Part shown: positions 34,371 through 46,941 of the stretch, piece after piece
How positions within the stretch are numbered: position 1 is the stretch's first letter
Layout: the number at the start of each line of letters is the position of its first letter
Assembly: GCA_021396245.1 (NCBI GenBank)
Contig: WNYE01000036.1
Span: forward strand, 248,001-312,000
DNA from: Sporothrix humicola
Lineage: Eukaryota > Ascomycota > Sordariomycetes > Ophiostomatales > Ophiostomataceae
Direction: 5' to 3'
DNA length: 64,000 bases
The notes under the pieces: generated by a model
The model's input: only the letters and a program-made list of their open reading frames with translations
Databases searched by the model: none
Told to the model about the DNA's origin: nothing
Program-made: the position numbers and the translations under genes

Positions 34371-37300
34371 TCTGACGGTAACGCTGTAATATGTTGATAT
34401 GTGCGGGTGAATTGGGCTGTTGATTTTGTGGTAAAGAATATCCGGCGCAAGGAGGAAGGATCGTGAAGCACCGAGACTGGGAACTGAGACTGGGGCGGGA
34501 AGGATGTTCGCACGGCGCAGCCGGCGGATGGGCAGTGAAAGAAATGGAAAAAGGAAATGGAAATGTTTGAAGCTATTGTTCAGATCGAAGCTCCCATCTT
34601 GCAAGTATGGTGATTTCCAATGGAGATAATTCGCGGGCCCCGAGCGGCCGTCCGTTGGCTGGGGATGGAGGGTGCGGGAGAGACGGCTGAGGTGTCCAAT
34701 GGGTGATATCAGGGCCTCGTCCGGTGTTTGAGAGGCCGGTGATGCAGCACAGATGACAATGTATGGATATACAATGACCAAGAATGGGAATGAAGAAAGA
34801 GAGGAAAGATTGTACGGAGAGGGTAGGGCACAGGAAAGAAAGAGGCAAGAGATAAAAGAGAGCGCTTGTGAGAAAGATGGGAAGGCGCAAGGGACGAAAC
34901 GGGATCGTTAGCTCCACGCAAACTGTCGCTAAGGTCCAAGGCGTAATGGAGACAAAGACGGAGGCAGGAGGCCTAAACAGGCGTACCGTTTTCTCGTTTT
35001 GGTTACGGTAGTCGCGTCTCGGGTGTGCTTGATAGCGATACTCCGGGGAAAAGAAAAAGAGGGAAGGGACAGATTTACAGAAGATTAACAGAGTAGCACG
35101 GAAGGCGCCGGTGGGCAATATCCCGCAGGAACTGGAGGTCAAAGGCTCAGTCGCCAAGAATGGGAGGTACAAGGGAAAGAAGGGAAAGGAGGGAGCAAAA
35201 GAAATAAATGAAAGGGCAATGAACAGAAGTAGCAGCAAAATCCAAACGTAGAGCCTTAAGGGGACGATGTTTGTCAATTGGGGCAGGAACGATGTACGAT
35301 GCGCTTTTCTGGGGACGTGGTGATAGTCTTTTGGTTGCACGGCGATAAAAGCACATGTAAATGGTGTTAGAGGGGAGGGACATCAGCACAGTCTTCGAGA
35401 AAAACGGAAGGAACGACTGCTGGCGAGAAGATTGACAGAAAGAGAAGGGCCAGGCCCGAGGAGACTTGAGATCTGCACAACGCAGGGTCCTCTTTTCCCG
35501 TTCGTTTGCCTCCATGTTGCATTTTTTACTTATTTTTTTCTAATCTAAATAGACTATTTTTCATCTGGTCTAACCTAGCTTCGAATAACGACATATGTCC
35601 GGCGTGGGCGCCGCGCATGGAATTGGCGTCTTGGAACCGCCTTAGAGACCACCCTTTGACTAAAAGTAGAAGGAACATAATGCAGAAAAGGTGCAAGAGA
35701 CACAGGAAGGCACGCTGGAACTTCGGCTCGGATGGTGGTGGTGGTGTGCTGTCCACGGCAAGTATCTTTGCGAGGAGGGCAAGAACACGGAGAGATTGCC
35801 GCGGAGCAAGTCTTACAGGGCAGGAGCACTTGTGGTCCATTAACTCCGCTACCAGCCGTGCGTATTCCGAGGACGACTCAGTGGGTTCTGTTGGCTGGGT
35901 TTGTCTGGGGCAGATCGCAGCAGGGACGGGCGATCCTGGGCTCGCCCGCGTGTTAAACGCATCTTTATCTCTTCGATTGTAGGGACTGTATATTGTGTTT
36001 GGCCAAAACAAGAATCTTCACGATGGCCATGTTGTACTGTTTTATAATGTTGACAAAACGGTCCGTTCGGCGGACCGTCACTGTTCAACTAATTCAGACT
36101 ACAGACATGACGTGCCTGATGTTTCATTTATTCTTTTCACTTTTTGTCCTTCTTTTCTCCCAATCTCGGTGATGATCAATCAAGGAACGGAGCGGGGGGA
36201 ATCGTTATCGCAACGGAGCCATCCGCAGGGATAGGATAGGAAGGGACGGAGAGGGGCGTAGAGGGGCACGAAAACGGTGGGACAAAACGGGCAAGAACTA
36301 TCGATACAGCTTGCCAAAGAGGACTTTTGAAGTGTTGACAGAGGAAAGAGCAACTCAGCACAACGGCAGATTATAAAACATTCAAAAGGAAAGACGGGAC
36401 TTGCAAACAAATGCCATTGAATCAAATCCATTCCCTCTCTCCCTTCCTTCATCTCCATGTGAAAAGGCTCTCCTTCTACAGCAGCATTCTGCACAAACGG
36501 ATGAATAGACGAAAGGGACAGAAAATCTGGGACCAATCCCATATCGCCTTCTGCAGGACGTCTAGCACCATCGCCGCCAGTGCCAGGAACGGCAGCTTGC
36601 GTGATCCAGGCTAAGAAGACGCACCAAACCCATGTCGATCAAGCCGCGTTTTGAAGGCTACAAGGACGACGAATTTCACCAAAGACTGCCTCGTGGTGGT
36701 CGCGTCCGCTGCCGTCTATGCCCCTCCACATTAATCCAAAGTTGCCATAGCCTGGTCCCGATGGGCCCTTTGGGGAAATTCTCGTCGAATCGCACACGGT
36801 GACACCGGGACATGACATGCGTCCTGCAGACAGGAATCTTTGAAAAGAGAGTGAGGGAGTCTTATGCGTGGAAGAAGGACGAAAAACCGGGGCATACGAC
36901 GTCATCTTCAGCACGAATTACACCGGCCAAATTCCCCAAGAACAAAATGCCACACGGCCACCGCGAGTATCCGAGAGTTACGCGCCTCGTTTCCCTGTGC
37001 CTCGTACTCGTTTGCTGGGCATTTCGTCTCTAGTTCCCCGGAAGCGTTATCGGCTTTGCGCGCAACATTTTTGCCCATTTAACGGCCATCGGCGACTTTA
37101 GCTCCCGCCCATTTCTATGTTGTGTGCAAGATCTATGACATATGCTCGATGAGAACATACAAGAGACACTCGTCACATCGAACATTTTATGAACTGGGAG
37201 TCTCGCATATGCCCTACTGAATTTCACACACAGATTCCCAGATTGCCTTTTGTTTCCCCTTAGATACCGTGCACGCAAGGTAGCTAGACTCGATATATCT

Positions 37301-37888
37301 TTACATACACGTGGGGCCGAATCGCCGTGTGAGAGGGACAATCTGAGGACAAGCCACCGTCTTGGACCCCACGCCAGCCCGATACCTCCCTCTCTGTTCT
37401 CCGCAATCCCGATTGATAAGGCTGTCCAACAGTGTTCCGTTTGTGTCTGGTTACGACAGGTATGTGTAAGTCATGCATACGACAACGTGTCAAGGTGAGG
37501 CGGCCTCGGTACCAATGTTACACCGTCAAGGGCAGCTTTCGTATTGCGTGCATGATTTGGTGCTGTTACAACTGCAGAAATCACGTTCCATAAGTGACAG
37601 TCACGGTGAGTGATCGTATGGTGTATCTTTGTTTAATTTACTAGTATTCTTATTGCAGATGATATCGAACATGTTATTGTAACAGACAACTTTTAAAATA
37701 TCAGCAAAATAGAACCCCAAACGCCTATGCCATGCTAAAGGCAAAAACCCTATCCAGTAAAAGCCCTTTTGTGGAAAATTGCAGTGCAGTAAAATACGCC
37801 TTCGTGCCAATGAGTATTGAGACAGAATTGAGACAAGTGAAAACAAGCAGAAAAGGAACCGAAGAACTGAAGTAAAGTAAGCCACAGA
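34371..37888. other. 3.5 kb gene-free region
   Basis: The left part is the promoter of the SIS gene and the right end the 3' flank of utp15, both on the minus strand. Only short, unsupported open frames occur. No repeats or RNA genes are recognised. Confidence 0.5.
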
Positions 37889-39610
37889 CTATGCCATGGC
37901 ACTCATCATCAGGCTCTCCACCATACCGCTCGTCTGGCACGCCAGCTGCGCCTGCTCAACCTCACGCCGCACGCGCTTCCACAACAGTTGGAAGCCGGCA
38001 TCGAGCTCTTCGGACGCGGCCACGTATTCGGCGTACAGATCCATAAGGTGCAGGCCGACATCCGTGCACATGGGCGTGAAACGGGGGTCCACTATATGCC
38101 GGCACACCCACTGCAGGATCGGCTGGACGGTAACCTCATCGCGGTTCTCGAGTGCCTCGCGCAGAGCACTCCGGTGCCGCAGGGCCGTGAGCAGGGTCAG
38201 GGTGTTGAGGGGGCCGTAGCCGGGCGAGTTGGGGTCTAGGACGGCATCGAGAGCGGCGCCAAATTTTTGGTGACGTAGATCGCGCTGCCAGTGCGGCTCG
38301 CGACGGGCGCGCTTGTTGTTGTTGTTGTTGTTCGAGGTACCCGTACCAGTACCGTCAATGATAAAGTCGGTAGCGTCGGCGCCGTTGGAGGCGTCAATGC
38401 GGGCGTGGGCCTCGGCCTGCTGCTTGCGCTTGGCCTTTGCGGCGTCGTACTTGTCGAGGGTACCTGCGTCACGGGCTGCGCGCTCCTTCTTCTTCTCCTT
38501 TTCACGCTCGGCGGCCGGTCCTGTCAGGCGCGTGCGGATGCTCAGGACACCTGACACCATGCCGACTGCCAGATGACGGTCATCGCCGCCTGCACCGGCC
38601 GAGATCACGGAGACACTGAGGACAGGCGACGGGTACTTGGCACTGGCAACAACGTTCCACGAGCCCGTCTCAAAGACCTTGACGTGGCCGTCGAGGCCAC
38701 CGGACACGACACGCTCGCCGTGCGAAGCCAGGCACAGAGAGGTGACTGTCTTTTGGTGTGCCGTCAACAGCTTGAGAGGACGAGCAGCCACCACATCGAG
38801 CACCGACACGGCATTGTCGGATGCCGCCAGAATGGCCGTGCCCGAGGGCATGGGCAGCACGTCCTCGATGGGGGCTGCGTGCTTGAAGGTCAGGACAGCA
38901 CCACCGGGCGCACGGGCATCCCACAGACGGACCGTCGCATCGTACGAGCCTGTCACCATCATGTGGTTGTTGCTGCTGCCGCCAGCTCCAGAGCTGCCGC
39001 CGCCCGGCATAAAGGCACCAGCACGCACGTAGTCCTGGTGACCCACAAACGTGCGCACGGGGTCTGCCAGCGGCAGACTCCACAGACGCACCGTCTTGTC
39101 GTCGCTGGCGCTCATGAGCGTCGTCAGGTCCGTCGGCGACCAGCGCGTAACCCACGTCGGCTGTTTGTGCGTGTGCCATGTCTTGAGGATGACGGGGCGC
39201 GAGCCGCCGGCCACGTCAAACACCTGCATCTTGCCCGAATCGTCGCCCGCCACCAGCACACGGCCGTCCGGGCGGATCTCACCGCTGCGCGCCACCGACT
39301 CGAACCGGCCAATCGTCTTGATTAGCTCCCGCTTGCGGATGCTGTAAATGTCGACACGGGGACCGGCCGTGACCGCGAACAGGTCGTTTTGCTTGGTGGC
39401 TGCCGTTGTCGTGGGCGTAGCGACTGCTGCCGCACCGCCGCCATATGCCGCTGCCGTGGCCGGGAAGGCAATGTGTGTGACGCCCCATGAGGCCGTGGAC
39501 GTGTGTGATTTCTGGTTCTTGAACGACTTCCAGTAGCGCTGCTCAGCCGTCATGGGCGCCGGGCCCTGGGCCAGCTTGAGCGTCTGCAATGGGGTGACCT
39601 GTGCCGCCAT
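37889..39610 (-). CDS. utp15: U3 snoRNP / small-subunit processome protein Utp15
   Basis: An intronless frame encodes 573 residues. The N-terminus has the family block around YWKSFKNQ and GVTHIAFP. A beta-propeller of WD40 repeats follows (about 40-350), with clear repeat ends such as DDKTVRLWSL and YDATVRLWDA. A Lys-rich linker (about 365-430) precedes the Utp15 C-terminal domain (about 440-555), which includes FGAALDAVL, LTALRHRSALREAL and DPRFTPM. Utp15 is in the t-UTP/UtpA subcomplex, which joins rDNA transcription to early 18S processing in the nucleolus. An Ala/Gly-rich insert near residue 55 and an Asn run in the linker look like lineage expansions. The start has a good context (CACAATGGC). 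Confidence 0.95.
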   Translation of the reverse strand: MAAQVTPLQTLKLAQGPAPMTAEQRYWKSFKNQKSHTSTASWGVTHIAFPATAAAYGGGAAAVATPTTTAATKQNDLFAVTAGPRVDIYSIRKRELIKTIGRFESVARSGEIRPDGRVLVAGDDSGKMQVFDVAGGSRPVILKTWHTHKQPTWVTRWSPTDLTTLMSASDDKTVRLWSLPLADPVRTFVGHQDYVRAGAFMPGGGSSGAGGSSNNHMMVTGSYDATVRLWDARAPGGAVLTFKHAAPIEDVLPMPSGTAILAASDNAVSVLDVVAARPLKLLTAHQKTVTSLCLASHGERVVSGGLDGHVKVFETGSWNVVASAKYPSPVLSVSVISAGAGGDDRHLAVGMVSGVLSIRTRLTGPAAEREKEKKKERAARDAGTLDKYDAAKAKRKQQAEAHARIDASNGADATDFIIDGTGTGTSNNNNNNKRARREPHWQRDLRHQKFGAALDAVLDPNSPGYGPLNTLTLLTALRHRSALREALENRDEVTVQPILQWVCRHIVDPRFTPMCTDVGLHLMDLYAEYVAASEELDAGFQLLWKRVRREVEQAQLACQTSGMVESLMMSAMA

Positions 39611-41680
39611 TGTGAGAGAGGTAGGGAGGAGCGACGAAAAAGGTTATTCTTTTGTTGTCGTGGAAAGTGTCGTCGGCGTTGCTCGTGGTTCGTCAAAGTG
39701 TTGTCGTTCGCTCGTGGTTGGTCCCTAGAGCGTTCCTGAGAATCCGAGAATTTGGCCTGCAAGTGCAGGAACCAGCTCCAAATTTTTTTTCTTATCGCTG
39801 GAGCGTTATCGATTAGCTTTTTTCTGCTGCCAGAATTCTAGCCCCACAGTAACCGCCCTGATTGGCCCTGGCTAACCCCCTGTAAACTTGCCCAGCCTAC
39901 TGAAATGGGACTAGCGTCAATATATATTTCGATATTTCGAGGTACTGCAACCCTTCATCACAGCTTCGGTACCATTTCGTCGTCTTTCGCCGGGTGACTT
40001 GGAGTTGGGCTGATTTGAGAAAACGTTTTCGTCGGATGTCGAGGAGGACGGTATGCTGTTTTACTAGAAAAGCGTCACACTGCGTATTTTCCGCCCCTTT
40101 TGAAAGAGACTTCGTCTTGTTTTCTGAATCGTCTTTTTGTTGAAGTTAATAAAATCCGCATCCGGGATATATAGTGTCTCTGGATGAAGAGCTTTTTACC
40201 CCGGTTTTTGTTCATTGATTGCCCGTTGTTTCAACGTAGAGAGCCGTGCGATAAGATGTCAATTTTGGGCAGCATTGGCAGTGAAAGACAGCTATAGTTC
40301 TCGAGTAACAAACTCAATTCTTCACCTTGAAAAGCATCAAGTGATAAAATGTCTTCATTGATTGTGCCCTGTGCCCTGTGCACTCTTTTATATGATATTT
40401 AATGTTTCTCCTGTATCACAGACATCCCTGCATCTCCAATCTATGCCACAAACCTTAATCGTGTCAAAGCCAAGGTCTTGAATTAAATCCCCGGTTTTAC
40501 TAACACCACGCGTAAAGTCGCGCTAATAGGACTTCACTCCATGATGCCCACCAATATCATGGGAAATGGAAGGTGCAGGCCATCAATTTCTGTTTGCATT
40601 CCCCGGTCTGTCGCTCTTTCCTTCTGGCTGTTCGTCTGATAACTTGTGGTTTGCTCTTTCCCGTTTAAATGCGGCCAATCACCCCCCACCTGCATTGGAA
40701 GCCAGGTGCGCCTTGCGGTTGGGGAAAGGCTCACCAGGGGTTATCATGGTCGTTCGCTCTTTCCTTCTTCAACGGTCGCTCCTTCCCTCTGTGCATTGTC
40801 GTCCTAGAGACTGGAGAAGAGGAGGATTTTGCAAATAGTTTCATTCCCCCTTTTCTTCACTTTCTATTCACTCTTTTCTTACCTCTTCATCGACGACGTG
40901 TATGCTCAACAATACCAAACTTTGTAGATTAAAGTGGCAAGCCTCGCGCTTGACAATCATTAGCGCCATAGCGCGTTTTCTTACTCCAAACCCCATCCAG
41001 AGCCCCACTTCTAGCTTCGATGGTCTAAATCGGCAAAGAAACTCCCTTGACCGCCTTCAAAACCAACGAATCCGACGATCACTCTAGAACGCGAACGACA
41101 GTCGACAAACGGCAATCGGTTTCGTGCATCTTGATGCCAACAGCGGCATTGCGCGCCGTCTGCGTTGTGGTTTGAGTCTTGAGTTTTTCGTTGGCATCGC
41201 TCGATTCTCTTTTTCGACCATATTTTCCCAAGCAATCCCTGCCTCAGCTCAACCAACTGAGGCACGCGGCCAGGAAGAACGAAACGCACTCTCCCTTCCA
41301 ACAGCGCTCACAGATTCCATCCCTTGCGACCTCCACGGCTTCCGGAATTTGTTCTCGGCTCCCTTTGCGTCGTGCCGCCTCTTAGTTCCCATCCTTCCCG
41401 TCGCCTTGCATATTCTCTCCTTGCCTTGCCCCGCCCCTGGCTGCAGTCGCGTGCATGATCTCGATAACCAAGGTCTATTTAGTGGAGATTGGAGACTGTC
41501 ATGGTGAGTTCGAGTTGTGGCCGTCCTGCGACAGATTAGGGATGAGACATGCCGAGATACGGCATTTGTACGACGTTGAAGAACATTCTCCGACTTCTGA
41601 CACCTGCCCCCTCCCTTCTAGATCATTCCGATTGAGCCTTCCGACGATCCACTCCCCCTTGCCTGATCAAGGCTTTGGCC
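39611..41680. other. divergent intergenic region, utp15 / ZMIZ-like gene
   Basis: This 2.1 kb region holds both promoters. The last 800 bp are CT-rich, typical of a leader. A good intron candidate lies at 41504-41621 (donor GTGAGT, acceptor TTCTAG) in the leader of the plus-strand gene. A short reading frame starts at 41455 and would end just after that join. Confidence 0.5.
41504..41621 (+). other. candidate 5'-UTR intron with uORF
   Basis: An ATG at 41455 opens a frame that runs into GTGAGT at 41504. Joining to 41622 brings a stop after four further codons, so the product would be a 20-residue upstream ORF and not an N-terminal extension. It is supported by splice signals only. Confidence 0.35.
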
Positions 41681-44600
41681 ATGCCGCGCTTATCGGCTTC
41701 CCCAGAACAGAAGCGCGCGTTGGTCGCCCAGGAGCTTGCCTCAACGAACACAACTGCCAACGCCTTTCTCGGTTCTAAGCGGCCCGCATGGCTAACGGCC
41801 AATGCAAGACCTCCAGCCCCCGGGCCGGCCCCAGCACCGACCGCCGCACCGACCACGACACCGACCACGAACACCACATCCTCCTCCATACCAACGGCTG
41901 CGCCAGAAACAGCGCAATCAGTTGCACCCCCACCTTCATCACAACCAGCGCCAGCGGAAGCACCTTCCCCTTCATCGCCGACACCGAACCCCGACCCTAA
42001 GACTGCGGTTACAAACCTTTCACAGTATGTCCCATAGTGACTAGACGACGTCTGAAGGTTCGTTATACTAACACGCTCTCCAACAGGTCTGATAGCAGCC
42101 TCCTATCCCCAGCGCCAACAGACGAAGCCAGCCCATCTGCCGCAAGCCCAACCGCAACTGTCCCAGTACCGACCAATATGGAAGAGTCTTCTCGCGTAAA
42201 TGACTTCCCGTCGTTACGCAGGGCACTGTCTGAGGAGCGGCGGCGGAGGGCAGGCGACGATGCACAGCCCATGGGAGCAGCTACGGAAACTGCAGAAAAC
42301 GAGGCTTCAAACGAGCAAACGCAGTCTCCAATGCCTGCAAACGACGTAGCTGGCCCTCCCCAGCGCCCATCAACACCTACAGACACGGCATCGACCTCAG
42401 CAGCTGGTGGTGGTGCTGTTACGGAAGCAACAACCAGATCACCTGAAGTTGCGGGACAGTCAAGGTTTGCGCTTATCGTCCCAGACGATGCTGTGTACAG
42501 GCCGCCCGCACCCACGTCGGAAGCCGCGGTGGAAGCGATTCTGGCCGAGGCTTCAACACCAGATGCGCCTCCGACAACAGGAGCGCCTACAGCACCCGCA
42601 CCTACAGCGTCACCTACAGCATCAGCACCTGCGGCAACAACACCTGCCGCATCAGTACCTGAGGTCTCAGCACATGCGGCATCAGCGCCTGCGGCATCAG
42701 TGCCCGCGGCATCAACACCCACAGTATTGGCTGAGGCGGCACCTCCAGCATCACCAAGTCGATCTGGATCCTACTTCCCACGACTAATAATCCGTGCGCA
42801 ATATAGCAATGACAAATTCGAATATGCGCCTTGGGTCCCTGTCGTACAGCGCCAAATCGTCATTCTTAAAAGAGAAGGGACTAATTTCACGTATACCGAG
42901 ATTCTCAGAATGTCCACTCTAGTCAATACCTGCCAAACAGAAGATGGGTTTTTTGTCGCTGTGAATCAGCTCCTTTCTCTGTGGCAGCTGAACCCTATCG
43001 ACGTTTATTCACGCATGTGTTCTCTTCAACCGCACATTATCGGTTCCGCTTTTAGCATACTGCAGAAGGTGCTCAAAACCAATGGCGAGATCCGGCCGTC
43101 GCTCCTCAAGTGGATGTCCGAGTTTCCACACCCGGTCGATAAAATGCTGGCTGATGATATCAAGTTTGACCGCGTTATCCTTCAGGTGGCCGCTTTTCTT
43201 AAGAAACTTGTGCAGCATTGGAGCACCATGGAAAAATGTGTCATGGCACGTGGCTACCCTCTCTTGATCGATGAGCTTTTATCCCAGCTTTTTTGCATCT
43301 CCCCTGCGCTCCAGAAATATTTGTCTGGTGCTACCCGCAGAAATCTCGTTACGATCGAGTCGAGTGATTTGAAGCCAGAGGAGATATTCTTGGAAGATCA
43401 GAAACAACACCAACCGAATCCCAACACGCTCATCTCACTTCCTGAAGATCGATTTGAGCAATTCTTGGAGCAGATCAACGCCACTACAATTGCGTCTTAT
43501 CGCAAGTGTCTTCAGGCTCCTCAGAGTCCGCCAAAGCGGGGACGGGGCCGCCCTCCAAAGCAGCATGTACCCCAAAGTCCTGCGATTTTTGGTTATGTGC
43601 AGCAGCCCCCGGGCCAATCGACAGCGCAAACCGGACAGCAACCGGCAACAGGATCCCAAACTCGTTCTCCCAATCAAATCCAGCAGACCCAGCAGGCCCA
43701 GCAAGCCCATCAAATTGCAAATGCCCAGCGGCAGTCCCAGCAATTCCTCGATCAACTTGCTCAAGTTCCATTAGCCTTCTCCTCTCAGCCGGGAGTGCCA
43801 AATCAGAGCATTCCGCAAACATCGCCCGGTTCGCCAGATATTTCTGCATCTTACCTTCCTATCGGAGTATCAAACATTGCCCCTGTGCCAAGGACGAATC
43901 CACCTACCCACCCAAGGAGCAATGGCACACAGCCTATAGTCGCACATCATGCTCGTAGGCCAAGCCTGCAGCATCTCCAACAGCAGCAGCAGCTTCAGTT
44001 GCAGGCACAGCAGAGTTCTCGACCCCCTCACCAAGGCTCTCCAGTGATGATGGGTCCGCCGACCAGTTCCAACGAGTCACCATTTTCGAGACACCCGGAC
44101 ACTGTTACTCCAGGTCCAGCCTCCCCGCATATCCTCCAAAGCCAATCACCCCAGCTGGCTCATGCTCAGCAAAATTTTCAACAAGCTCAGCAGGCCCATC
44201 AGGATGCGGCAAACCAGAGAGCTCTTATGGTTCAGAGGGCACAATTTATACAGGCTCAGCAGATGCATATCCAAAACGCCCAGCGGCCACAGGCGCAGTT
44301 TCCGGTACAACAGGGTCCGTCACAGCAGGTTCCCTCACTCCACCCTTCGCAGCAGGCACAATTTGCGCAAGTTCCATCCCAGCAGTCCATGCCTCAGCAG
44401 AGCCCAGGCCAGCAGCGGGTTTCCGTGGCTACAGCCAGCCTGGAGGAGAAGAAGAGGATGCTGGCTTATCACCAGGAGCAGGAGAAATTGCGGCTTGAGG
44501 AAAACCACAGGCAGCAAATGCTGCAACTCCAAAGGGAGCAAGAGGAACAAGAGGCTCAGCGGCAGCAACATGCTCAACAAGCTCAACAGGTCCACCAAAC

Positions 44601-46941
44601 CCAACAGGCCCATCAGGCCCACCAGGCCCACCAGGCACTGCTTGCTCAACAATCACGACAGGCACAGCAAATAGAGCTATCAGAGCGTGCCGTGACGATG
44701 AACCCACAGCAGCACCAGCAAATGCAACAATGGCAACATCATCAGCTGCAGCAGCAGCGACATGTGCAGCAACAGGTCCAAGATCCACAAAATCGACAGG
44801 CGTATGCTCGACAGCAACTTGAGCTACAAGGGCAGCCAGTACGGCAAGTATACCAGGGACAGCAACATCCTTTGCAGCAGCAGGGCTTCATACAGAGTCA
44901 TCAGCAACAGTACCCACAACAGCACCTGCAGCAGCATCCACAGCAGAATCCTCCAATGCAGGCGCAGATGCAGCATTTGCAGCAAGTGGAGAGGATACAG
45001 CAGATGCGGCAAATGCAACAATACCAACCTGGGCAGCCGGCTCCTGAAGCGCCAATAGCATCGCCGACATTGCCACAAACCCAGTCGTGGCCACAACCAA
45101 TGCAGGGCAGTGTAAATCCCACAGGTCAGCCCGGTCGAATGGCCCAAACTGGACGGCCAATACAGCCATCACTACCTCGCGAGAGTCCTCACTCACCTGC
45201 TCAATCGCCCGTCCAGTCGCCGAATTTGGCTCAGCAAGCTCTCCGCCCGCGGCCCGCTGGACCACCTGCAACACGTCAGACATTCTATGGTCAGAATGCC
45301 ACTGCTGTGTCGAACAATGCTCTTGTTCAGCCAAGCCAAGTTCCGGCTCCTCCGCAGCCTGTGGCGGCATTGCCACCAGCCTCCAACGCTGCCAGCCCTG
45401 CTCAGCAGGTGGCTGGAATGTCGCCATTTGGTATGTTAGTGCCACAAGCTCAACCACATCAACAACGGCAGCTGCTACCAGGGCCGCAACAGCAGCGTGG
45501 TCGGCCGTCTCGCGCTGTCCAGGGAAATGCTGGGGCTCCTCCGCCGGGTCCTGCTCAACGCAAATGGCCGAGCACATCAATCTTCCCGCCGCCTGGTGCT
45601 ACAATCTCCCGTAGCGAGTTTCCTCTGGACCCGAACGATTTTCGCGCGTCACAAATGTCCTTGACGCAACTGGATCGCAGGAGCCCACCACGAGTGGTGG
45701 TTAACCGGGAAACGAATAAAGTAATCTCGCCGAAGGGTATCAATCCGGCGTTCTACCAGTTCGTGCAGGGCCTGGCGTTAGGCCCTTGCCCGACACCAAT
45801 GCGGAAGACCATGTACAGCTTCAAATTTTCTATATCAGAGGAAGACTTTGCTTCGCGCTCTTTCAGGTCCGAATCTGTCAACGGAAGCCGCCTTCAGGTC
45901 GAGAACCATTTCGATGGCAGCCTGAACTACCGTATCCGCTGCTGCACCGCCCGCCGCAGTGTCAAGACCATCACGGAAAGTGATTGGGTGGTCACCAACA
46001 CACAGTGGCCCGTGAACATCTTTATCAAAATCAACGGCACGCCCGTCTTTGTTCGTCGCCAGTCGCACAACGGCAAGGATTTGCCCGTGGGCATCACTCG
46101 GCTGGTCAAGCCCGGCGTCAACACGGTCGAGGTTGCAATCCCGGAAGAGACAGTGTACAAGCCCAGCGCGTCGACCAACTACTTCTTTGCTGTCGAGACC
46201 ATTGAGACGGCACACTCCAACCGTACTCTCGAGTACATCAAGACCCACCGGGTTGACGAGCCCAGTGTCACGATCGACAAGATCAAGGCCCGTCTCCAGC
46301 CAAGCTCGAGCAAGGACGACGAGTTTGCCATTCTCCAAGACAGTGTCTCCGTGGATCTGGCGGACCCCTTTAGCGCGCGCATTTTCAAGATTCCCGTGCG
46401 CGGAGACCAGTGCACGCACATTGAATGTTTCGACATGTACAACTGGTTCTCTACGCGGCCTGCAAGCAAAACAGCAACGAGTGGCGCGTGCATGCACCGT
46501 CTCGACTGCGACTGCCCCAAGACGCAGGAACCGACCGTGATCGACAAATGGAAGTGCCCCATCTGCTCCAAGGATGCTCGCCCTAGGAGCCTGCGCGTCG
46601 ACCGCTTCCTTGTCGACGTCCGTGCCAAACTCAAGGAGGAAGGCAAACTCGGCAAGGTCAAGTCGATTCTGGTTGGAGTAGACGGCGAGTGGAAGCCGGT
46701 CGCCGAAGACGAGGAGGACGACGGCAACGATGACTCTGGGGACGACGAAGCCTCCACAGCTGGCGCTGGCACTAATGGTGGCATCAACGTCGCAAAGAGA
46801 AAGCAGGGCGCTCAACAGCAACAACAAAATGGGCAGCCGCCTCGCAAGGTTTCGCGGACCAACTCTGCTCCCAGCGTGGTAGCATCAGCTGCACGGCCCG
46901 TGGCAGCACGCCAAATTGACGTCATCGAAATCGACGACTGA
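41681..46941 (+). CDS. large Gln-rich AT-hook and SP-RING (MIZ) protein, ZMIZ/PIAS-type
   Basis: Exons are 41681-42024 and 42087-46941; the 62-nt intron has GTATGT and CAACAG ends; the product is 1732 residues. The first 300 residues are Pro/Ala/Ser/Thr-rich with imperfect ASAPAA-type repeats. A folded helical region spans about 350-590. An AT-hook (RGRGRPPK, 599-606) follows, then about 650 residues dominated by Gln with coiled-coil-like pieces. Residues about 1330-1500 resemble the beta-sandwich before the zinc finger in ZMIZ proteins (WPVNIFIKINGTPVFV). The SP-RING, about 1550-1620, has Cys1557, His1559, Cys1562 and the pair Cys1605/Cys1608 (KWKCPICSKD), with a 30-residue insert. SP-RING proteins are usually SUMO E3 ligases or transcription co-regulators; nuclear action is inferred. 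The C-terminus is acidic, then basic. Confidence 0.83.

Noticed and set aside
34371..34781. 137-codon N-terminal extension of the SIS protein
   Set aside because: The frame is open but the sequence looks like untranslated leader and lacks conserved residues; ATG 34370 is preferred, though an upstream start cannot be excluded.
42063..42722. 219-codon antisense ORF rich in Ala/Gly/Asp
   Set aside because: Antisense of the Ala/Pro/Thr repeat region of the ZMIZ-like protein.
45835..46827. 330-codon antisense ORF inside the ZMIZ-like gene
   Set aside because: Mirror of a GC-rich coding region; the sense strand has a clear SP-RING and beta-sandwich.
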